From Oscillatoriaceae cyanobacterium M7585_C2015_266 (GTDB lineage Bacteria; Cyanobacteriota; Cyanobacteriia; Cyanobacteriales; Oscillatoriaceae): a stretch of DNA of 64,000 nucleotides. Under the pieces are notes generated by a model, which was not told the DNA's origin, did no database searches, and worked only from the letters and a program-made list of their open reading frames with translations. Position 1 is the first letter of the stretch. Every line of letters starts with the position of its first letter. Both the position numbers and the translations under genes were made by a program. The DNA is taken from NCBI GenBank assembly GCA_015295835.1, contig DVEG01000004.1, forward strand, positions 248,001 through 312,000, given 5' to 3'. Shown in pieces: positions 7,828 to 18,082 of this stretch.

Positions 7828-10245
7828 GTGACTCGGGAATTAGAATTTCATGTTTCTGTAACCCCGGTAGGGATAGACGAATACCTCGTTAGGACAGAAC
7901 AAGTGGCCCCTGGTGTGCCTTTGGCTGAAGAACAGGTTCGCTGGCCACTGGAAGAGTGGTTGGCGCAAGCGCGACAGCTAATGAAAGACCCTTTGCTGGG
8001 CTTGCTGGAAAGTGAAAAACCCTACACAGGAAGAGATAGGTTTACAAATTTAGACCCTAGACAAGAGTTAAACCTGATAGCCCTAGGGCAGCAGCTCTAT
8101 AACTCGCTGTTTCAAGGTACTTTAAGAGATAGTTGGACGGCAGCACAAAGTATCGCTCAGCACCGACGAGAGGTGTTGCGCCTAAGGTTAGGTTTAAAAG
8201 GAAACCGCCTACCCCGTTTACCTTGGGAAGTACTGCACGCAGGCGATCGCCCAATTGCTACCGGCACAAACATACTATTTTCCCGCTATCAACCCAACAA
8301 GGGCGTCAGCCATTGGCTTTGCTCACAATCTTCAAGCAACTCCTCTCTAAAAATATTAATGGCGATCGCAGCTCCCACCGACAGAGAAAGCCTAGAACTC
8401 AAACGGGAAGCCCTGCACCTACAGCAAGAACTGCAAAACCGTTCTGCCAGAGAAAGAGCAACGCTTCCAGCAATGGAAATAACTATCCTAGAACAACCGG
8501 ATCGCGCTGCTCTTACTCAAGCTCTAGAACAAAGTAAATATCATGTCTTTCATTATGCAGGTCACAGCAACTTAGGAACAGCAGGCGGAGAACTTTACCT
8601 TGTTAATCGCCGCACAGGCTTAACCGAAACTTTAAACGGCTCTGACTTGGCAGGTTTGCTAGCAAATAATGGCATCCAGTTAGCTGTTTTTAATTCCTGT
8701 CGAGGAGCACACACTGTTACAGCAGACCCCACCGCAGACTCAGGTGAACGCTCTCTTGCTGAAGCTCTTGTGAGTTTGGGTATTCCTGCTGTTCTGGCTA
8801 TGGCAGAAAGGATTCCAGATGATGTAGCCCTCACCTTGGCACGTTTATTTTACCGCAATCTCAATCAGGGCTATCCGGTAGATTTGAGTCTGAGTCGAGC
8901 TCGGCAAGGGTTGATTTCTGCTTACGGTTCTCATCAACTGTACTGGGCTTTACCAATTCTTTACCTGCACCCAGAATTTGACGGCTATCTCTCTTCTAAT
9001 CAGCGCCAAGTTGAAACTTTATATACACCTACAAAAGAATTCAGTTTTCCTCTGTCTCAAGATGAGGCGCTGTTGTCTTCAAAACCTTCTAATCTAGAAG
9101 AGTTCGAAGAGCTGAGCCAAGAAGAAATCGAGGGGATATTGGATGAAGTAGAATACGACGCACTCAATGAGCCAGAAGTGTCAGGTTTAGTTACGGATTT
9201 GCTGCGCCAGCTATCTAATTCTGAAAATAATTCAAGTCCATATGCACTGTCGAATGTCAATCAATCGCTTTCTGATGAAAGTGGTAGCAAGGGTTCTTTG
9301 CAAGCGCTCGCCCCACCAACACCACCTAACCAAGCAAGCGAATCTCAAGTTTCTAGAGCAGAAATACCGCCTAATAGGCGCCGACGCAGTGTTTCTTTCT
9401 GGAAAATGCGAGGGCTTGGTCCATTGCTTTGGCTACTACTCTGCGTATTGGGAATAATTAGCTTGTGGCACTTTCGTGACTTTCTGTTGATAGGGAATCC
9501 TAAACCAGTGGAGATGCCAACTGTGCCTCCAGTTGTCCCAACTAATCCAAAGTTTGAGCGTTTGGATTTAAGGAAAGCGAGTACGACGGAGCTTGTGGCG
9601 ATCGCAATTTCAGAGTTTAGTAAAGGTAATTTAAGCAATGGGCAAAAAGCCGTAGAAACTTTACTTGATCGCAATGCCCTGCAAGAAGCTAAAGCAGCTC
9701 TCAGCGCTGTTCCCAATAGTCAAAAAGACGAGCAAATAATTAACTTTCTCTACGGGCGGATGGCTTGGCAGTTTGTGCAATCTGGCGAAAGAGATTACAG
9801 TCTCCAAGATGTACGCCGTTACTGGGAAGCTGTTATCCGAGAACAACCTAAGTTGCCGCTTTATTATAATGCTCTAGGTTTTGCTTACTATGCCGACGGG
9901 GATGTAAATCGGGCTTCCGATATGTGGTCTCTCGTTACTACTTTAGAACCGGAAAAGGAGGGCCAACCTGCTTCATCTGGCAAAACTACGCAATCCCGTC
10001 TGAGTAAAGATGTGGCGATCGCTTATGCCGGTAGAGCTCTTGTACTTTGGAAAAGTGCTCTTAACCAGCCTCCTGCCGAACAAGTCTCTCGTTTGAAACG
10101 GGCGATCGAATTTCGTCAAAAGGTTTTAGCCTCCGATCCTTTGGGCTTTCAAATAGACGCCCTCAGCAATGACTGGCTGTGGCCTGAAGTTGCTATTCAG
10201 GATTGGCGCTCGCTCCTCGCTCTCAAAGAGCCAGTCGTTAAGTGA
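7828..10245 (+). CDS. CHAT-domain caspase-like protease, HetF-like architecture
   Basis: Cysteine peptidase-type protein of the CHAT family (Caspase, HetF Associated with TPRs). The N-terminal CHAT domain (about 1-390) carries the dyad H246 (HYAGHSNLG) and C291 (FNSCRGAH). An acidic Ser/Glu-rich linker (400-520), one membrane helix (about 532-550) and a Pro-rich hinge follow. A C-terminal helical TPR-like domain (600-805) contains PLYYNALGFAYYADGDVNRA. Length 805 and this order match what I recall for HetF, a regulator of cell division and heterocyst patterning, but many cyanobacterial CHAT proteins exist, so I give no symbol. GTG start with AGGAG 12 bases upstream. Stands alone. Confidence 0.88.
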   Translation: MTRELEFHVSVTPVGIDEYLVRTEQVAPGVPLAEEQVRWPLEEWLAQARQLMKDPLLGLLESEKPYTGRDRFTNLDPRQELNLIALGQQLYNSLFQGTLRDSWTAAQSIAQHRREVLRLRLGLKGNRLPRLPWEVLHAGDRPIATGTNILFSRYQPNKGVSHWLCSQSSSNSSLKILMAIAAPTDRESLELKREALHLQQELQNRSARERATLPAMEITILEQPDRAALTQALEQSKYHVFHYAGHSNLGTAGGELYLVNRRTGLTETLNGSDLAGLLANNGIQLAVFNSCRGAHTVTADPTADSGERSLAEALVSLGIPAVLAMAERIPDDVALTLARLFYRNLNQGYPVDLSLSRARQGLISAYGSHQLYWALPILYLHPEFDGYLSSNQRQVETLYTPTKEFSFPLSQDEALLSSKPSNLEEFEELSQEEIEGILDEVEYDALNEPEVSGLVTDLLRQLSNSENNSSPYALSNVNQSLSDESGSKGSLQALAPPTPPNQASESQVSRAEIPPNRRRRSVSFWKMRGLGPLLWLLLCVLGIISLWHFRDFLLIGNPKPVEMPTVPPVVPTNPKFERLDLRKASTTELVAIAISEFSKGNLSNGQKAVETLLDRNALQEAKAALSAVPNSQKDEQIINFLYGRMAWQFVQSGERDYSLQDVRRYWEAVIREQPKLPLYYNALGFAYYADGDVNRASDMWSLVTTLEPEKEGQPASSGKTTQSRLSKDVAIAYAGRALVLWKSALNQPPAEQVSRLKRAIEFRQKVLASDPLGFQIDALSNDWLWPEVAIQDWRSLLALKEPVVK

Positions 10246-10282
10246 ACACCTAAGCTATTAATTTATTTACTTTACTACTTTT

Positions 10283-10504
10283 TTACTTTTCGCTTTCGAG
10301 GGATTTTGAAATCAACAGACAGCCTGCTGCACAAGAGAGCACAAGCGCTCCATAGCACCAAATTGGCACATTCTTATTTAGTGGTGGTTTAATAGCAGCA
10401 TAATTGGGATTACTTAAAGCCCAGAAAGCTAAAAGAGAAACGCCGACTATTGTAAGCAGCAGCATTCCCCAAACAATAATTAAAGGATATACAGTTTTTG
10501 ACAT
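10283..10504 (-). CDS. Small two-helix membrane protein
   Basis: 73 aa with two membrane segments (residues 6-30 and about 48-66) joined by a short polar loop (SNPNYAAIKPPLNKN). This hairpin topology is common among small cyanobacterial membrane proteins of unknown role. Convergent with the CHAT gene, 37 bp apart, and upstream of ddl on the same strand order. Not recognised by name. Confidence 0.6.
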   Translation of the reverse strand: MSKTVYPLIIVWGMLLLTIVGVSLLAFWALSNPNYAAIKPPLNKNVPIWCYGALVLSCAAGCLLISKSLESEK

Positions 10505-10600
10505 AACAATCTATTATTAATTGCTAATCTGTAATTGTATATTAGTGAGGGATGGTAGATGATAATTAGTTTGTCAAACTACCTTCCCATTATATAGCAA

Positions 10601-11656
10601 TTAACTATTAAAACGCTCTAGTGCTAGTTGAATTAAACGATTAACTAATTCAGGAAAAGTAATACCACTGTAAGCCCAAAGCTGCGGATACATACTCAGG
10701 GAGGTAAAACCAGGGAGAGTATTAATTTCGTTAATTAGTATTTCGCCTGTTGATTCAATGTAGAAGAAATCAACTCGTGCTAAACCGGCAGCGTCGATAG
10801 CTAAAAAGGCTTGGATTGCTTTTTCCTGAATTTGAGTTGCGATCGCATCTGGAATATCAGCTGGAATAAATAAATTAGCCTTTCCGTCAGTATATTTCGT
10901 TTCATAGTCGTAAAAATCACTTTTATAAGTAATTTCGCCTACTACAGACGCCTGAGGATTGTCATTGCCCAAGACAGCGCATTCGACTTCTCTAGCGACT
11001 ACACCTGCTTCTACAATAATACGACGGTCATAACTAGCAGCATTATCAAGAGCAGCTTCTAATTGGGAACGCCCTCGCACTTTAGAAATACCAACTGAAG
11101 AGCCTAAATTAGCGGGTTTAACAAAACAAGGATAACCAAGAGTATTCTCAATTTGATCACATAGTTTAGGGAAAACACAGGGATTAGACCAAATTTGCGA
11201 GCGCGTCACAGCCATATATTTCACTTGCGGCAAACCGGCGCGCTCGAACATCATTTTCATTGCAATTTTATCCATCCCCAGAGCTGAACCTAAAACTCCA
11301 GAACCTACAAATGGCTTTTGCATTAGTGTCAACAATCCTTGGATGGTACCATCTTCGCCATTAGGTCCATGGAGAATAGGAAACCAAATATCTACATTAG
11401 CAGCAGCAGATGGGAATTGCCATAGATTGAGGTTAGAGGCTTCTGTTTGTAGAGGAGAGCCAGTTTCTAGAACTTGTTGAGAAACTTCAGGGGCTTGCCA
11501 GTAACCGTCTTTTTGGATATAAAATGGTATTAAGTCATATTTTGTAGCATTGTCATCTGTACCCAGAGCGCCTGCGATCGCCCGTGCCGACATAATTGAA
11601 ACCTCATGCTCCCCTGAACGCCCGCCGAATAAAAGCCCCACTCGCAATTTTGTCAT
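10601..11656 (-). CDS. ddl: D-alanine--D-alanine ligase
   Basis: Cytoplasmic ATP-grasp ligase making the D-Ala-D-Ala dipeptide for peptidoglycan. 351 aa, the usual length. The N-terminal motif [16 protein letters not shown] marks the substrate-binding start of the family. [16 protein letters not shown] is the ATP-grasp loop, and the C-terminal [20 protein letters not shown] carries the metal-binding Glu/Asn and the PGFT signature. Neighbours miaB and ispH lie upstream on the same strand but with gaps of 175 and 141 bp, so it probably has its own promoter. Confidence 0.96.
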   Translation of the reverse strand: MTKLRVGLLFGGRSGEHEVSIMSARAIAGALGTDDNATKYDLIPFYIQKDGYWQAPEVSQQVLETGSPLQTEASNLNLWQFPSAAANVDIWFPILHGPNGEDGTIQGLLTLMQKPFVGSGVLGSALGMDKIAMKMMFERAGLPQVKYMAVTRSQIWSNPCVFPKLCDQIENTLGYPCFVKPANLGSSVGISKVRGRSQLEAALDNAASYDRRIIVEAGVVAREVECAVLGNDNPQASVVGEITYKSDFYDYETKYTDGKANLFIPADIPDAIATQIQEKAIQAFLAIDAAGLARVDFFYIESTGEILINEINTLPGFTSLSMYPQLWAYSGITFPELVNRLIQLALERFNS

Positions 11657-11831
11657 TTTTGTTACCTACCTCATGAATTAAAATAAAATATGGGCATTAT
11701 ATTTTCCAGTCGCCTGTGACTTCTAAATCTACAATCCCCAATACTACTGCTTATGCTACTGTTCCGTGCTAAAACAACATAATATTACTATGCATTTTTA
11801 GCGTTTATGGACCATTGCGGGAATTAAAAAA

Positions 11832-13178
11832 TTATCTTTCAACCATTTGAGCGTTTAAACTGAAAGGGCGAACTTCTGTAATTTTAACCGCAACAATCTC
11901 ACCTCTGAGTACATTAATATCTCCCTTAAAAAAAGTAAGACGATTACCCCTAGTGCGCCCCATTACTTGTGTGGGATCTTTAGGGTTACAATCTTCAACG
12001 AGGATTTCTTCAATGCGCCCCATATAACGTTGCGATCGCTCGGCTGCTTTCTTTTTCACCAAATCATTTAGACGCTGTAGTCTATCCGCCTTTACTTCAT
12101 CGCTTATCTGATTTTCCCAAAGCGCTGCCGGTGTGCCGGGGCGGGGTGAATAAGCAGCGGTATTTACTAAATCAAATCCGATATCTTCCACCAGTCGCAA
12201 CGTATTTTCAAACTGCTCTTCTGTTTCTCCTGGAAACCCCACAATCACATCTGTACTCAACGAGGCATCCGGCATATAGCTACGAATCTTCTCGATAATG
12301 CGACGGTACTTCTCTTGGGTATAACCCCGCCCCATCGCCTTAAGAATATCATTATCTCCCGACTGAAAAGGAATATGGAAATGTTCACATACTTTCGGCA
12401 ATTCGGCACAGGCGCGAATTAGGCGCTCCGTAAAGTAGCGTGGGTGAGAAGTAGCAAAACGGATACGTTCAATGCCTGCAACATCGTGTACAAAATATAA
12501 CAAATCTGTAAAGGTGTGTAGATGTCGCCCCTCTGGTGTCACTCCCGGCAAATCCCGCCCATAGGCATCGATATTTTGCCCAAGCAGTGTCACTTCTTTA
12601 TAACCCTGACGCCCTAATTCTTCCATTTCAGCACGAATTGCTTCTGGTGTACGAGATTGCTCTCTTCCCCGCACAAAAGGTACGACACAGTAGGTGCAAC
12701 GCTCGTTACAGCCATATATGACATTTACCCAAGCAGTGACTTTACTTTCGCGGCGCGGCTTGGTTATGTCTTCTATAATATGAATTGGCTCTGTAGCAAC
12801 TACTTGATTGCCTTCAAAAACTTGCTCAAGCAAGTCTTTAAGACGATTAGCGTGTTGTGGTCCGATTATAAGATCTAATTCTGGCACTCGCCGCAATAGT
12901 GCTTCTCCTTCCTGTTGGGCAACGCAGCCGGCAACTATTAGGGTTAAATCGGGCTGTCGCCGCTTGCGCTCTGCTTGTCTGCCTAAGTAGGAATAGACTT
13001 TTTGTTCGGCGTTTTCGCGAATTGTGCAGGTATTAAATAAAATTAGATCGGCGTTGTTGGGATCTTCTGAATACTGGAATCCCATTTCTTCAAGAATGCC
13101 AGCCATGCGTTCGGAGTCGGCTTTGTTCATCTGGCAGCCGAAGGTTGTGATGTGGTAACGGCGGGGATTCTTGATCAT
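11832..13178 (-). CDS. miaB: tRNA-2-methylthio-N6-dimethylallyladenosine synthase
   Basis: Radical-SAM methylthiotransferase that adds the ms2 group to i6A37 of tRNAs reading UNN codons. Domain order is complete. The N-terminal UPF0004 domain has three cluster Cys ([32 protein letters not shown]), the radical SAM core has CNERCTYC, and a C-terminal TRAM domain holds [20 protein letters not shown]. 448 aa is normal. ATG start; single gene between ddl and ispH. Confidence 0.97.
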   Translation of the reverse strand: MIKNPRRYHITTFGCQMNKADSERMAGILEEMGFQYSEDPNNADLILFNTCTIRENAEQKVYSYLGRQAERKRRQPDLTLIVAGCVAQQEGEALLRRVPELDLIIGPQHANRLKDLLEQVFEGNQVVATEPIHIIEDITKPRRESKVTAWVNVIYGCNERCTYCVVPFVRGREQSRTPEAIRAEMEELGRQGYKEVTLLGQNIDAYGRDLPGVTPEGRHLHTFTDLLYFVHDVAGIERIRFATSHPRYFTERLIRACAELPKVCEHFHIPFQSGDNDILKAMGRGYTQEKYRRIIEKIRSYMPDASLSTDVIVGFPGETEEQFENTLRLVEDIGFDLVNTAAYSPRPGTPAALWENQISDEVKADRLQRLNDLVKKKAAERSQRYMGRIEEILVEDCNPKDPTQVMGRTRGNRLTFFKGDINVLRGEIVAVKITEVRPFSLNAQMVER

Positions 13179-13319
13179 AAGCTGTGAGGTAATAATTAGA
13201 AATAGGTTTCAGGTTTTTATAAATTATTTATAAATTATAATGCGAGCGCTGCCCCCTGGCCATTAATTAGGGGCCAGACTTACACTGTGCCCCTGAATAT
13301 TTAGTACGCGCTCCCTCTT

Positions 13320-14528
13320 CTAAACCACCGCCACTGCTTTTTTCATTTCAAAAATTTTCTCAATCACTTCTTCAACTACTTTATCCGGAGTTGAAGCACC
13401 AGAAGTCACCCCTACTGTGATTTCCCCTTCTGGTAGCCAGTTTTCTTTTATTGTTAAATCGCCGTAGAGTACTTTATGTTCGATACGATTTCCTGGTTTT
13501 ATCCGCTCAGCGTTGTCGATGTGATAAGATGGAATACCACGTGCGATCGCTATTTGTTGTAATTGTGTCGTATTAGAAGAATTATATCCCCCTATTACGA
13601 CTATTAAATCTACTTTCTCCTCCACTAATTTCAACATTGCATCTTGTCTTTCTTGAGTGGCATCACAAATTGTATTAAATGCCAGAAAGTGCTGATTTAA
13701 CTTATCGGGACCATATTTTTTCATCATGGTACGCTCAAAAAGTTTACCGATTTGTTCAGTTTCACTTTTGAGCATAGTTGTTTGATTAGCAATGCCAACT
13801 CGTTCTAAATCTTTATCTGGATCAAATCCTGGCGAACTAGCTTGGCTGAATTTTTCCATAAATTCGTTGCGCTCGCCGCCATTTAGTATATAATTAGCGA
13901 CATATTCCGCTTCTTTCATGTTCAGCACTATTAGATATTTTCCAGCAAAAGAACTGGTTGCCAGAGTTTCTTCGTGTTTATATTTCCCGTGAATTATTGA
14001 TGTATAATTGCCTTTTTTGTGTTTTTCAACTGTATTCCAAACCTTTGTCACCCACGGACAAGTAGTGTCCACAATTGTGCAACCTTTATCATTGAGAAGT
14101 TTCATTTCTTGTACGGTTGCACCGAAAGCAGGAAGTATCACTACGTCGCCTTTTTCTACTACAGAAAAGTCTTTTTGTCCAGCTTTTATGGGAATGAATT
14201 CTATTTTCATTTCTTGGATGTGCTGGTTTACCGAGGGGTTGTGAATAATTTCGTTGGTAATCCAGATCCGTTCTGTTGGAAAGTGGGTACGGGTTTCATA
14301 AGCGATCGCTACTGCTCTTTCGACGCCCCAGCAAAAACCAAATGCCTCAGCCAGTCGGATTGTCACTTCTCCTTGCTGTAAAGTATAATTATTTTCCCTA
14401 ATTTTTTGAATCAGGGGGCTTTGATAAGCTGATTGCATGACAAAGGAAACTTCCTCAGCGTGACCAAATCCTTTGCGGAAGTAATTTTCCGATTGTTGTA
14501 GCGAGCGTTTGAATGCTTTTGTATCCAT
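13320..14528 (-). CDS. ispH: 4-hydroxy-3-methylbut-2-enyl diphosphate reductase
   Basis: Last step of the MEP isoprenoid pathway, reducing HMBPP to IPP and DMAPP with a 4Fe-4S cluster; it feeds carotenoid, phytol and quinone synthesis. Three conserved cluster Cys are seen: [11 protein letters not shown] (C66), [11 protein letters not shown] and [19 protein letters not shown] near the C-terminus is the substrate-binding signature. At 402 aa it has the about 50-residue N-terminal extension and inserts typical of cyanobacterial and plant forms. ATG at 14528. Confidence 0.97.
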   Translation of the reverse strand: MDTKAFKRSLQQSENYFRKGFGHAEEVSFVMQSAYQSPLIQKIRENNYTLQQGEVTIRLAEAFGFCWGVERAVAIAYETRTHFPTERIWITNEIIHNPSVNQHIQEMKIEFIPIKAGQKDFSVVEKGDVVILPAFGATVQEMKLLNDKGCTIVDTTCPWVTKVWNTVEKHKKGNYTSIIHGKYKHEETLATSSFAGKYLIVLNMKEAEYVANYILNGGERNEFMEKFSQASSPGFDPDKDLERVGIANQTTMLKSETEQIGKLFERTMMKKYGPDKLNQHFLAFNTICDATQERQDAMLKLVEEKVDLIVVIGGYNSSNTTQLQQIAIARGIPSYHIDNAERIKPGNRIEHKVLYGDLTIKENWLPEGEITVGVTSGASTPDKVVEEVIEKIFEMKKAVAVV

Positions 14529-14586
14529 GCCCTATTGTACCTAATTTTTTTTTATCATAAAGTATCAGGGCGTAAAACGAAAAATC

Positions 14587-15504
14587 TCAAACGGGGGGTT
14601 GAGAAAGTTCCAGATTATCGAAAAGTTGGAGTGCCGAGCGCCAGACTAAGTAACCGCGTTCACTTAAGTGCAAACCGTCGGTAGTTAAATCGAGACGGAG
14701 ATTGCCTTGAGAATCAGCAAACAGAGGGTAGAGATCGAGAAATTTCACACCTTCTTCAATAGCGAGCGCTGCTATTTGCTCATTGAGAGAACGAATACGT
14801 TGATTAGGGATTTGCAGTAAGCGCTTGCGCCCTTCCCATGTAGACTTAGCTCCACTGTGAGGTAAAATTGACTGAATAACAATATGAGCGTTACTGTGAA
14901 CTGTTTGCAAATCTTGTATAATTGCCCGCAGATTATTAATAATTGTTTCGTCCGCAATTCCCCGAATCAGATCATTAATACCAATCATTACAAAAATCGC
15001 ATCTGGCTGAGTGCGATCGAATAACGGCAGACGTTTGAGTAATCCCTCAGTAGTTTCTCCTGAAATTCCCTGATTTAGCCAATAGCGCCCAGGGGGTAAC
15101 ATATTTGTAGGAAACCAGAGACTGATTGAATCCCCAGCCAAAACCGTAAGTTTTTCAGGTTTTTTTTCAGCTGCTGCATCCGCTTCTCGCCGTAACTGAG
15201 CCACCCACTGTTCATAAGTCCACTTGTGACGTGGTCCTAATTCAGGAGAAGGGGAGGGTGGTTTTGGTGTTGACGCCTTAGTAGGAACAGGCTCAGCTTT
15301 AATTGTAATTTCAGCTAACTTACTCTCATAGCGGAGCAGTAACATAAAAACTGTCACTAGCAGGAGTATGTTAGAGGCAAAAGACAGCCAAGCCCAGGCA
15401 GGAAGTTTTTTCTGAGAATTGGAGACTCGTCGCCAAGGTGCGACAGGGTTGGAGGCAGGTTTTAATTGTGAAGGCACAAGAATTATCTCAACGAGACACT
15501 GCAC
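14587..15504 (-). CDS. SGNH/GDSL-type hydrolase, membrane anchored
   Basis: Esterase-fold hydrolase, probably outside the cytoplasmic membrane. One membrane helix (about 38-60) is followed by a Pro-rich linker (75-90). The catalytic domain then has all four SGNH blocks: LAGDSISLW (Ser), NQGISGETT (Gly), MIGINDL (Asn) and TDGLHLSERGY (Asp/His). This resembles cell-wall or polysaccharide deacetylase/lipase families, but the substrate cannot be told. A GTG (15474) preceding PSQLKP is an alternative start. Lies between ispH and amt, same strand. Confidence 0.85.
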   Translation of the reverse strand: MQCLVEIILVPSQLKPASNPVAPWRRVSNSQKKLPAWAWLSFASNILLLVTVFMLLLRYESKLAEITIKAEPVPTKASTPKPPSPSPELGPRHKWTYEQWVAQLRREADAAAEKKPEKLTVLAGDSISLWFPTNMLPPGRYWLNQGISGETTEGLLKRLPLFDRTQPDAIFVMIGINDLIRGIADETIINNLRAIIQDLQTVHSNAHIVIQSILPHSGAKSTWEGRKRLLQIPNQRIRSLNEQIAALAIEEGVKFLDLYPLFADSQGNLRLDLTTDGLHLSERGYLVWRSALQLFDNLELSQPPV

Positions 15505-15565
15505 CGCTTATTTCAATAGAGTAAGACAAACAGCCAGAAATCTTCAAGTAGAAAAGTGATAAGAA

Positions 15566-15588
15566 AGAAAAAAAGCGGCACAGCCGCT
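15566..15588 (-). terminator. Intrinsic terminator after amt
   Basis: AGCGGC (15574-15579) and GCCGCT (15583-15588) with an ACA loop. On the minus strand the hairpin is followed by a T-run (complement of 15567-15574). It sits about 45 bp past the amt stop. Confidence 0.85.
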
Positions 15589-15633
15589 GCAACAAATTAT
15601 AAAAGGTAGGCGCTCGCTACTATTTGCGCTCCC

Positions 15634-17220
15634 TTAATAAGGTCCTCCAGGTATCCCCTTAGTATCCTTAAGAAAGCCGCTATAGGCTTCCATACCATGT
15701 TCGCCTATATCCAAACCTTGCATTTCTTCTTCTTCAGATACCCGAATACCCAAAGTACTCTTGAGTGCCAACCAGAAGATAGTTGACATCAGAACAGTAA
15801 ACCCGCCCACCGACAAGATACCGAGAATTTGGGTAAATAATTGAGACAAGCCGCCGCCGAAAAACAACCCAGCTGCTGGGCCAGCTCCTTCTGTATAAAG
15901 AACCTGTTCGCCGATTTTGGCATTTGGCCCTAAAGCGAACAAACCTACCGCCAGAGTTCCCCAGATACCATTTACCAGGTGAACGGAGATAGCACCGACG
16001 GGGTCATCAATTTGCAAGCGATCAAAGAAAGTTACTGCGAAAACCACCAGAACGCCAGCGATCGCGCCAATAATTGCAGCCGAGGGAATACTTACGTAAG
16101 CGCAAGGTGCCGTAATTGCCACCAAGCCAGCCAGGATACCATTAATCACCATCGAAAGATCCGGCTTTTCCAGATACAGCCAAGCAGTAATAGTTGCTGC
16201 CAGCCCTCCCGTTGCTGCCGCCATATTTGTAGTCACAGCAATATGAGCAATCTGCCATGTCACACTCATAGTCGAGCCTGGGTTAAATCCAAACCAGCCC
16301 AACCAGAGAATCAAACAACCCAAAGTAGCAATACTCATATTGTGACCAGGTATAGCCACTGGTTTACCATCTTCATACTTGCCGAGGCGGGGTCCCAAGA
16401 TAGCCGCTCCCATCAGAGCTGCCCAGCCGCCTACGGAGTGAACAACGGTAGAACCTGCAAAATCCCAAAAACCGGGTTTTTGGTAGGCTACACTTAGCCA
16501 GCCGCCGCCCCAAACCCAGTGACCTGTAATAGAATAAGAAAATCCAACTAGCAGCAGACTGAAAATTAAAAAGTCAACAAATTTAATCCGTTCGGCTACT
16601 GCTCCGGAAACAATTGTGGCAGCAGTGCCGGCAAAGGCAAGTTGGAAGAAGAATTTCGCCCCTAGGGGAACACCTGTCCAATTTAGCGCGCTGAAGACTC
16701 CCTTATAGGCATCGCCGGTAGCGGGGCTATTGTCTGCGCCGGCGAGGAAGAATCCGCTTGTGCCGAAAAAGGGATTACCGTCACCGAACATTAATCCGAA
16801 CCCAATCGTCCAAAAGGCAACAGTAGAGAGGGCGAAGACAATCAGGTTTTTCGCTAATACGTTAACGGCGTTTTTTTGACGGCAAAAGCCTGTTTCCAAC
16901 ATGCAGAAGCCGGCATTCATGAAGAATACTAGCATGGCGGCAACCATCACCCACATTGTGTCTAGCCCAACTTTTAAATCTGTTGCCGTTTTGGCTAGTT
17001 CTTCTGGAGTTGGAGGAGTTTGGGCTACTGCCGCACACCCTAACCAGCCTAATCCGATTAAAGTAGCTAAAGGTATACAGGCTTGCCAACTGGGAGAGAG
17101 TCGCGCGCTCGCTGTTTGTATTTTTTTGCAGATGCGCCAGTATATAGAATAGGTATTTCGGCGAGGCGATCGCCTTTTTTTAGATTGCCTATTTTTTAGC
17201 AGCGTTTGTTGATATTTCAT
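15634..17220 (-). CDS. amt: Ammonium transporter
   Basis: Amt/Mep/Rh channel for ammonium uptake in the plasma membrane. 528 aa: a basic N-terminal extension, a signal-peptide-like segment ending CAAVAQT (about residue 68), then eleven predicted helices. Hallmarks include [45 protein letters not shown] and the pore His region [20 protein letters not shown]. The basic 40-residue leader before the signal peptide is long, so a start nearer the SP is possible, although no better internal ATG was found. A perfect CRP-type operator lies about 100 bp upstream. Confidence 0.95.
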   Translation of the reverse strand: MKYQQTLLKNRQSKKRRSPRRNTYSIYWRICKKIQTASARLSPSWQACIPLATLIGLGWLGCAAVAQTPPTPEELAKTATDLKVGLDTMWVMVAAMLVFFMNAGFCMLETGFCRQKNAVNVLAKNLIVFALSTVAFWTIGFGLMFGDGNPFFGTSGFFLAGADNSPATGDAYKGVFSALNWTGVPLGAKFFFQLAFAGTAATIVSGAVAERIKFVDFLIFSLLLVGFSYSITGHWVWGGGWLSVAYQKPGFWDFAGSTVVHSVGGWAALMGAAILGPRLGKYEDGKPVAIPGHNMSIATLGCLILWLGWFGFNPGSTMSVTWQIAHIAVTTNMAAATGGLAATITAWLYLEKPDLSMVINGILAGLVAITAPCAYVSIPSAAIIGAIAGVLVVFAVTFFDRLQIDDPVGAISVHLVNGIWGTLAVGLFALGPNAKIGEQVLYTEGAGPAAGLFFGGGLSQLFTQILGILSVGGFTVLMSTIFWLALKSTLGIRVSEEEEMQGLDIGEHGMEAYSGFLKDTKGIPGGPY

Positions 17221-17249
17221 CGCCTTTAAAAAAGCTTTCAGAAACTAGT

Positions 17250-17280
17250 AGTGTATCAGTTTTCTCTATGACAGCAAGAG
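17250..17280 (-). promoter_or_regulatory. Possible sigma-70-type promoter for amt
   Basis: Reading the minus strand, TTGCTG and TACACT are separated by 16 bases, with the -10 at 17250-17255. The predicted start near 17243 gives a short leader before the ATG at 17220. The CRP-type site would then centre about 80 bp upstream, within the range used by class I activators. Confidence 0.4.
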
Positions 17281-17317
17281 TTATCCAACTCGCTGCTGCA
17301 CAAGCGTCCTCGATATT

Positions 17318-17333
17318 TGTGATCTAGATCACA
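17318..17333. promoter_or_regulatory. Perfect CRP-family operator upstream of amt
   Basis: TGTGATCTAGATCACA is a perfect palindrome matching the TGTGA-N6-TCACA consensus of E. coli CRP and of SYCRP1, the cyanobacterial cAMP receptor. It lies in the 280-bp spacer between amt and purE, both on the minus strand, about 100 bp from the amt start. Regulation by cAMP is inferred. No GTA-N8-TAC NtcA site of equal quality was seen. Confidence 0.75.
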
Positions 17334-17502
17334 TACAAAATATATGCAATAATATATTGCACCAAGTTAATAATTTTAATTCTGTATCTTGTTTAACATT
17401 TTTCCTTATAAAGGGGTTAAATTGCTGAGTAGGGGATTGACAAATCGGTAACTAAGTGTTATTATCATTATCCAGCCCCTGTCAAAGCTCGAAAAAAGAA
17501 AA

Positions 17503-18030
17503 TTACTTCATTTTCATTTGTGCCAAATACTGCTGATAGCCCTCAGCAGCGAGTAGGGCTTGCTTATCAAGTACTGATTGTGTCTGGTTTTTACGATACA
17601 GTTGCACGCGTTCTAATAACTCCGGCTGTTGAGTAGCTAGAATTTGTACAGCAAGAAGTCCTGCATTTTTAGCATTACCGATCGCTACAGTAGCTACAGG
17701 GATGCCGGCAGGCATTTGCACAATTGAATAGAGAGAATCCACACCCTGGAGGTAGCGACTAGGTACAGGCACTCCAATAACTGGCAAAGGTGTAAGAGAA
17801 GCTACCATCCCAGGCAGGTGGGCAGCACCGCCAGCACCGGCAATAATAACTTTAATTCCGCGCAGATGAGCATTTTGGGCATATTCCACCATGCGTAAGG
17901 GAGTACGGTGAGCAGAAACGATCGCAACTTCACAGGGAATTTTAAAATCTTCGCAGACTGCGATCGCTTCTTTCATTGTCGGCAAATCGGAATCGCTGCC
18001 CATAATAATACCGATTTGTGGCTGAGTCAT
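17503..18030 (-). CDS. purE: 5-(carboxyamino)imidazole ribonucleotide mutase
   Basis: Purine synthesis enzyme converting N5-CAIR to CAIR. 175 aa, with the class I signature [12 protein letters not shown] at the N-terminus, [10 protein letters not shown] and the [14 protein letters not shown] active-site loop. The catalytic Ser, Asp and His residues are all present. Divergent from nagA with a 52-bp spacer. The partner purK is not in the window. Confidence 0.97.
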   Translation of the reverse strand: MTQPQIGIIMGSDSDLPTMKEAIAVCEDFKIPCEVAIVSAHRTPLRMVEYAQNAHLRGIKVIIAGAGGAAHLPGMVASLTPLPVIGVPVPSRYLQGVDSLYSIVQMPAGIPVATVAIGNAKNAGLLAVQILATQQPELLERVQLYRKNQTQSVLDKQALLAAEGYQQYLAQMKMK

Positions 18031-18082
18031 GGGATTTTAGAAATATAGGTTTTAAAATTTATATTTTAGAATCGCAAAAATT

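Noticed and set aside
15979-16497. 172-codon plus-strand frame inside amt
   Set aside because: Antisense to a clear Amt coding sequence; composition (Ser/Cys/His-rich) is that of a shadow frame.
17448-17461. GTA-N8-TTA, a possible NtcA site between amt and purE
   Set aside because: Matches only one half of GTA-N8-TAC and is about 230 bp from amt.
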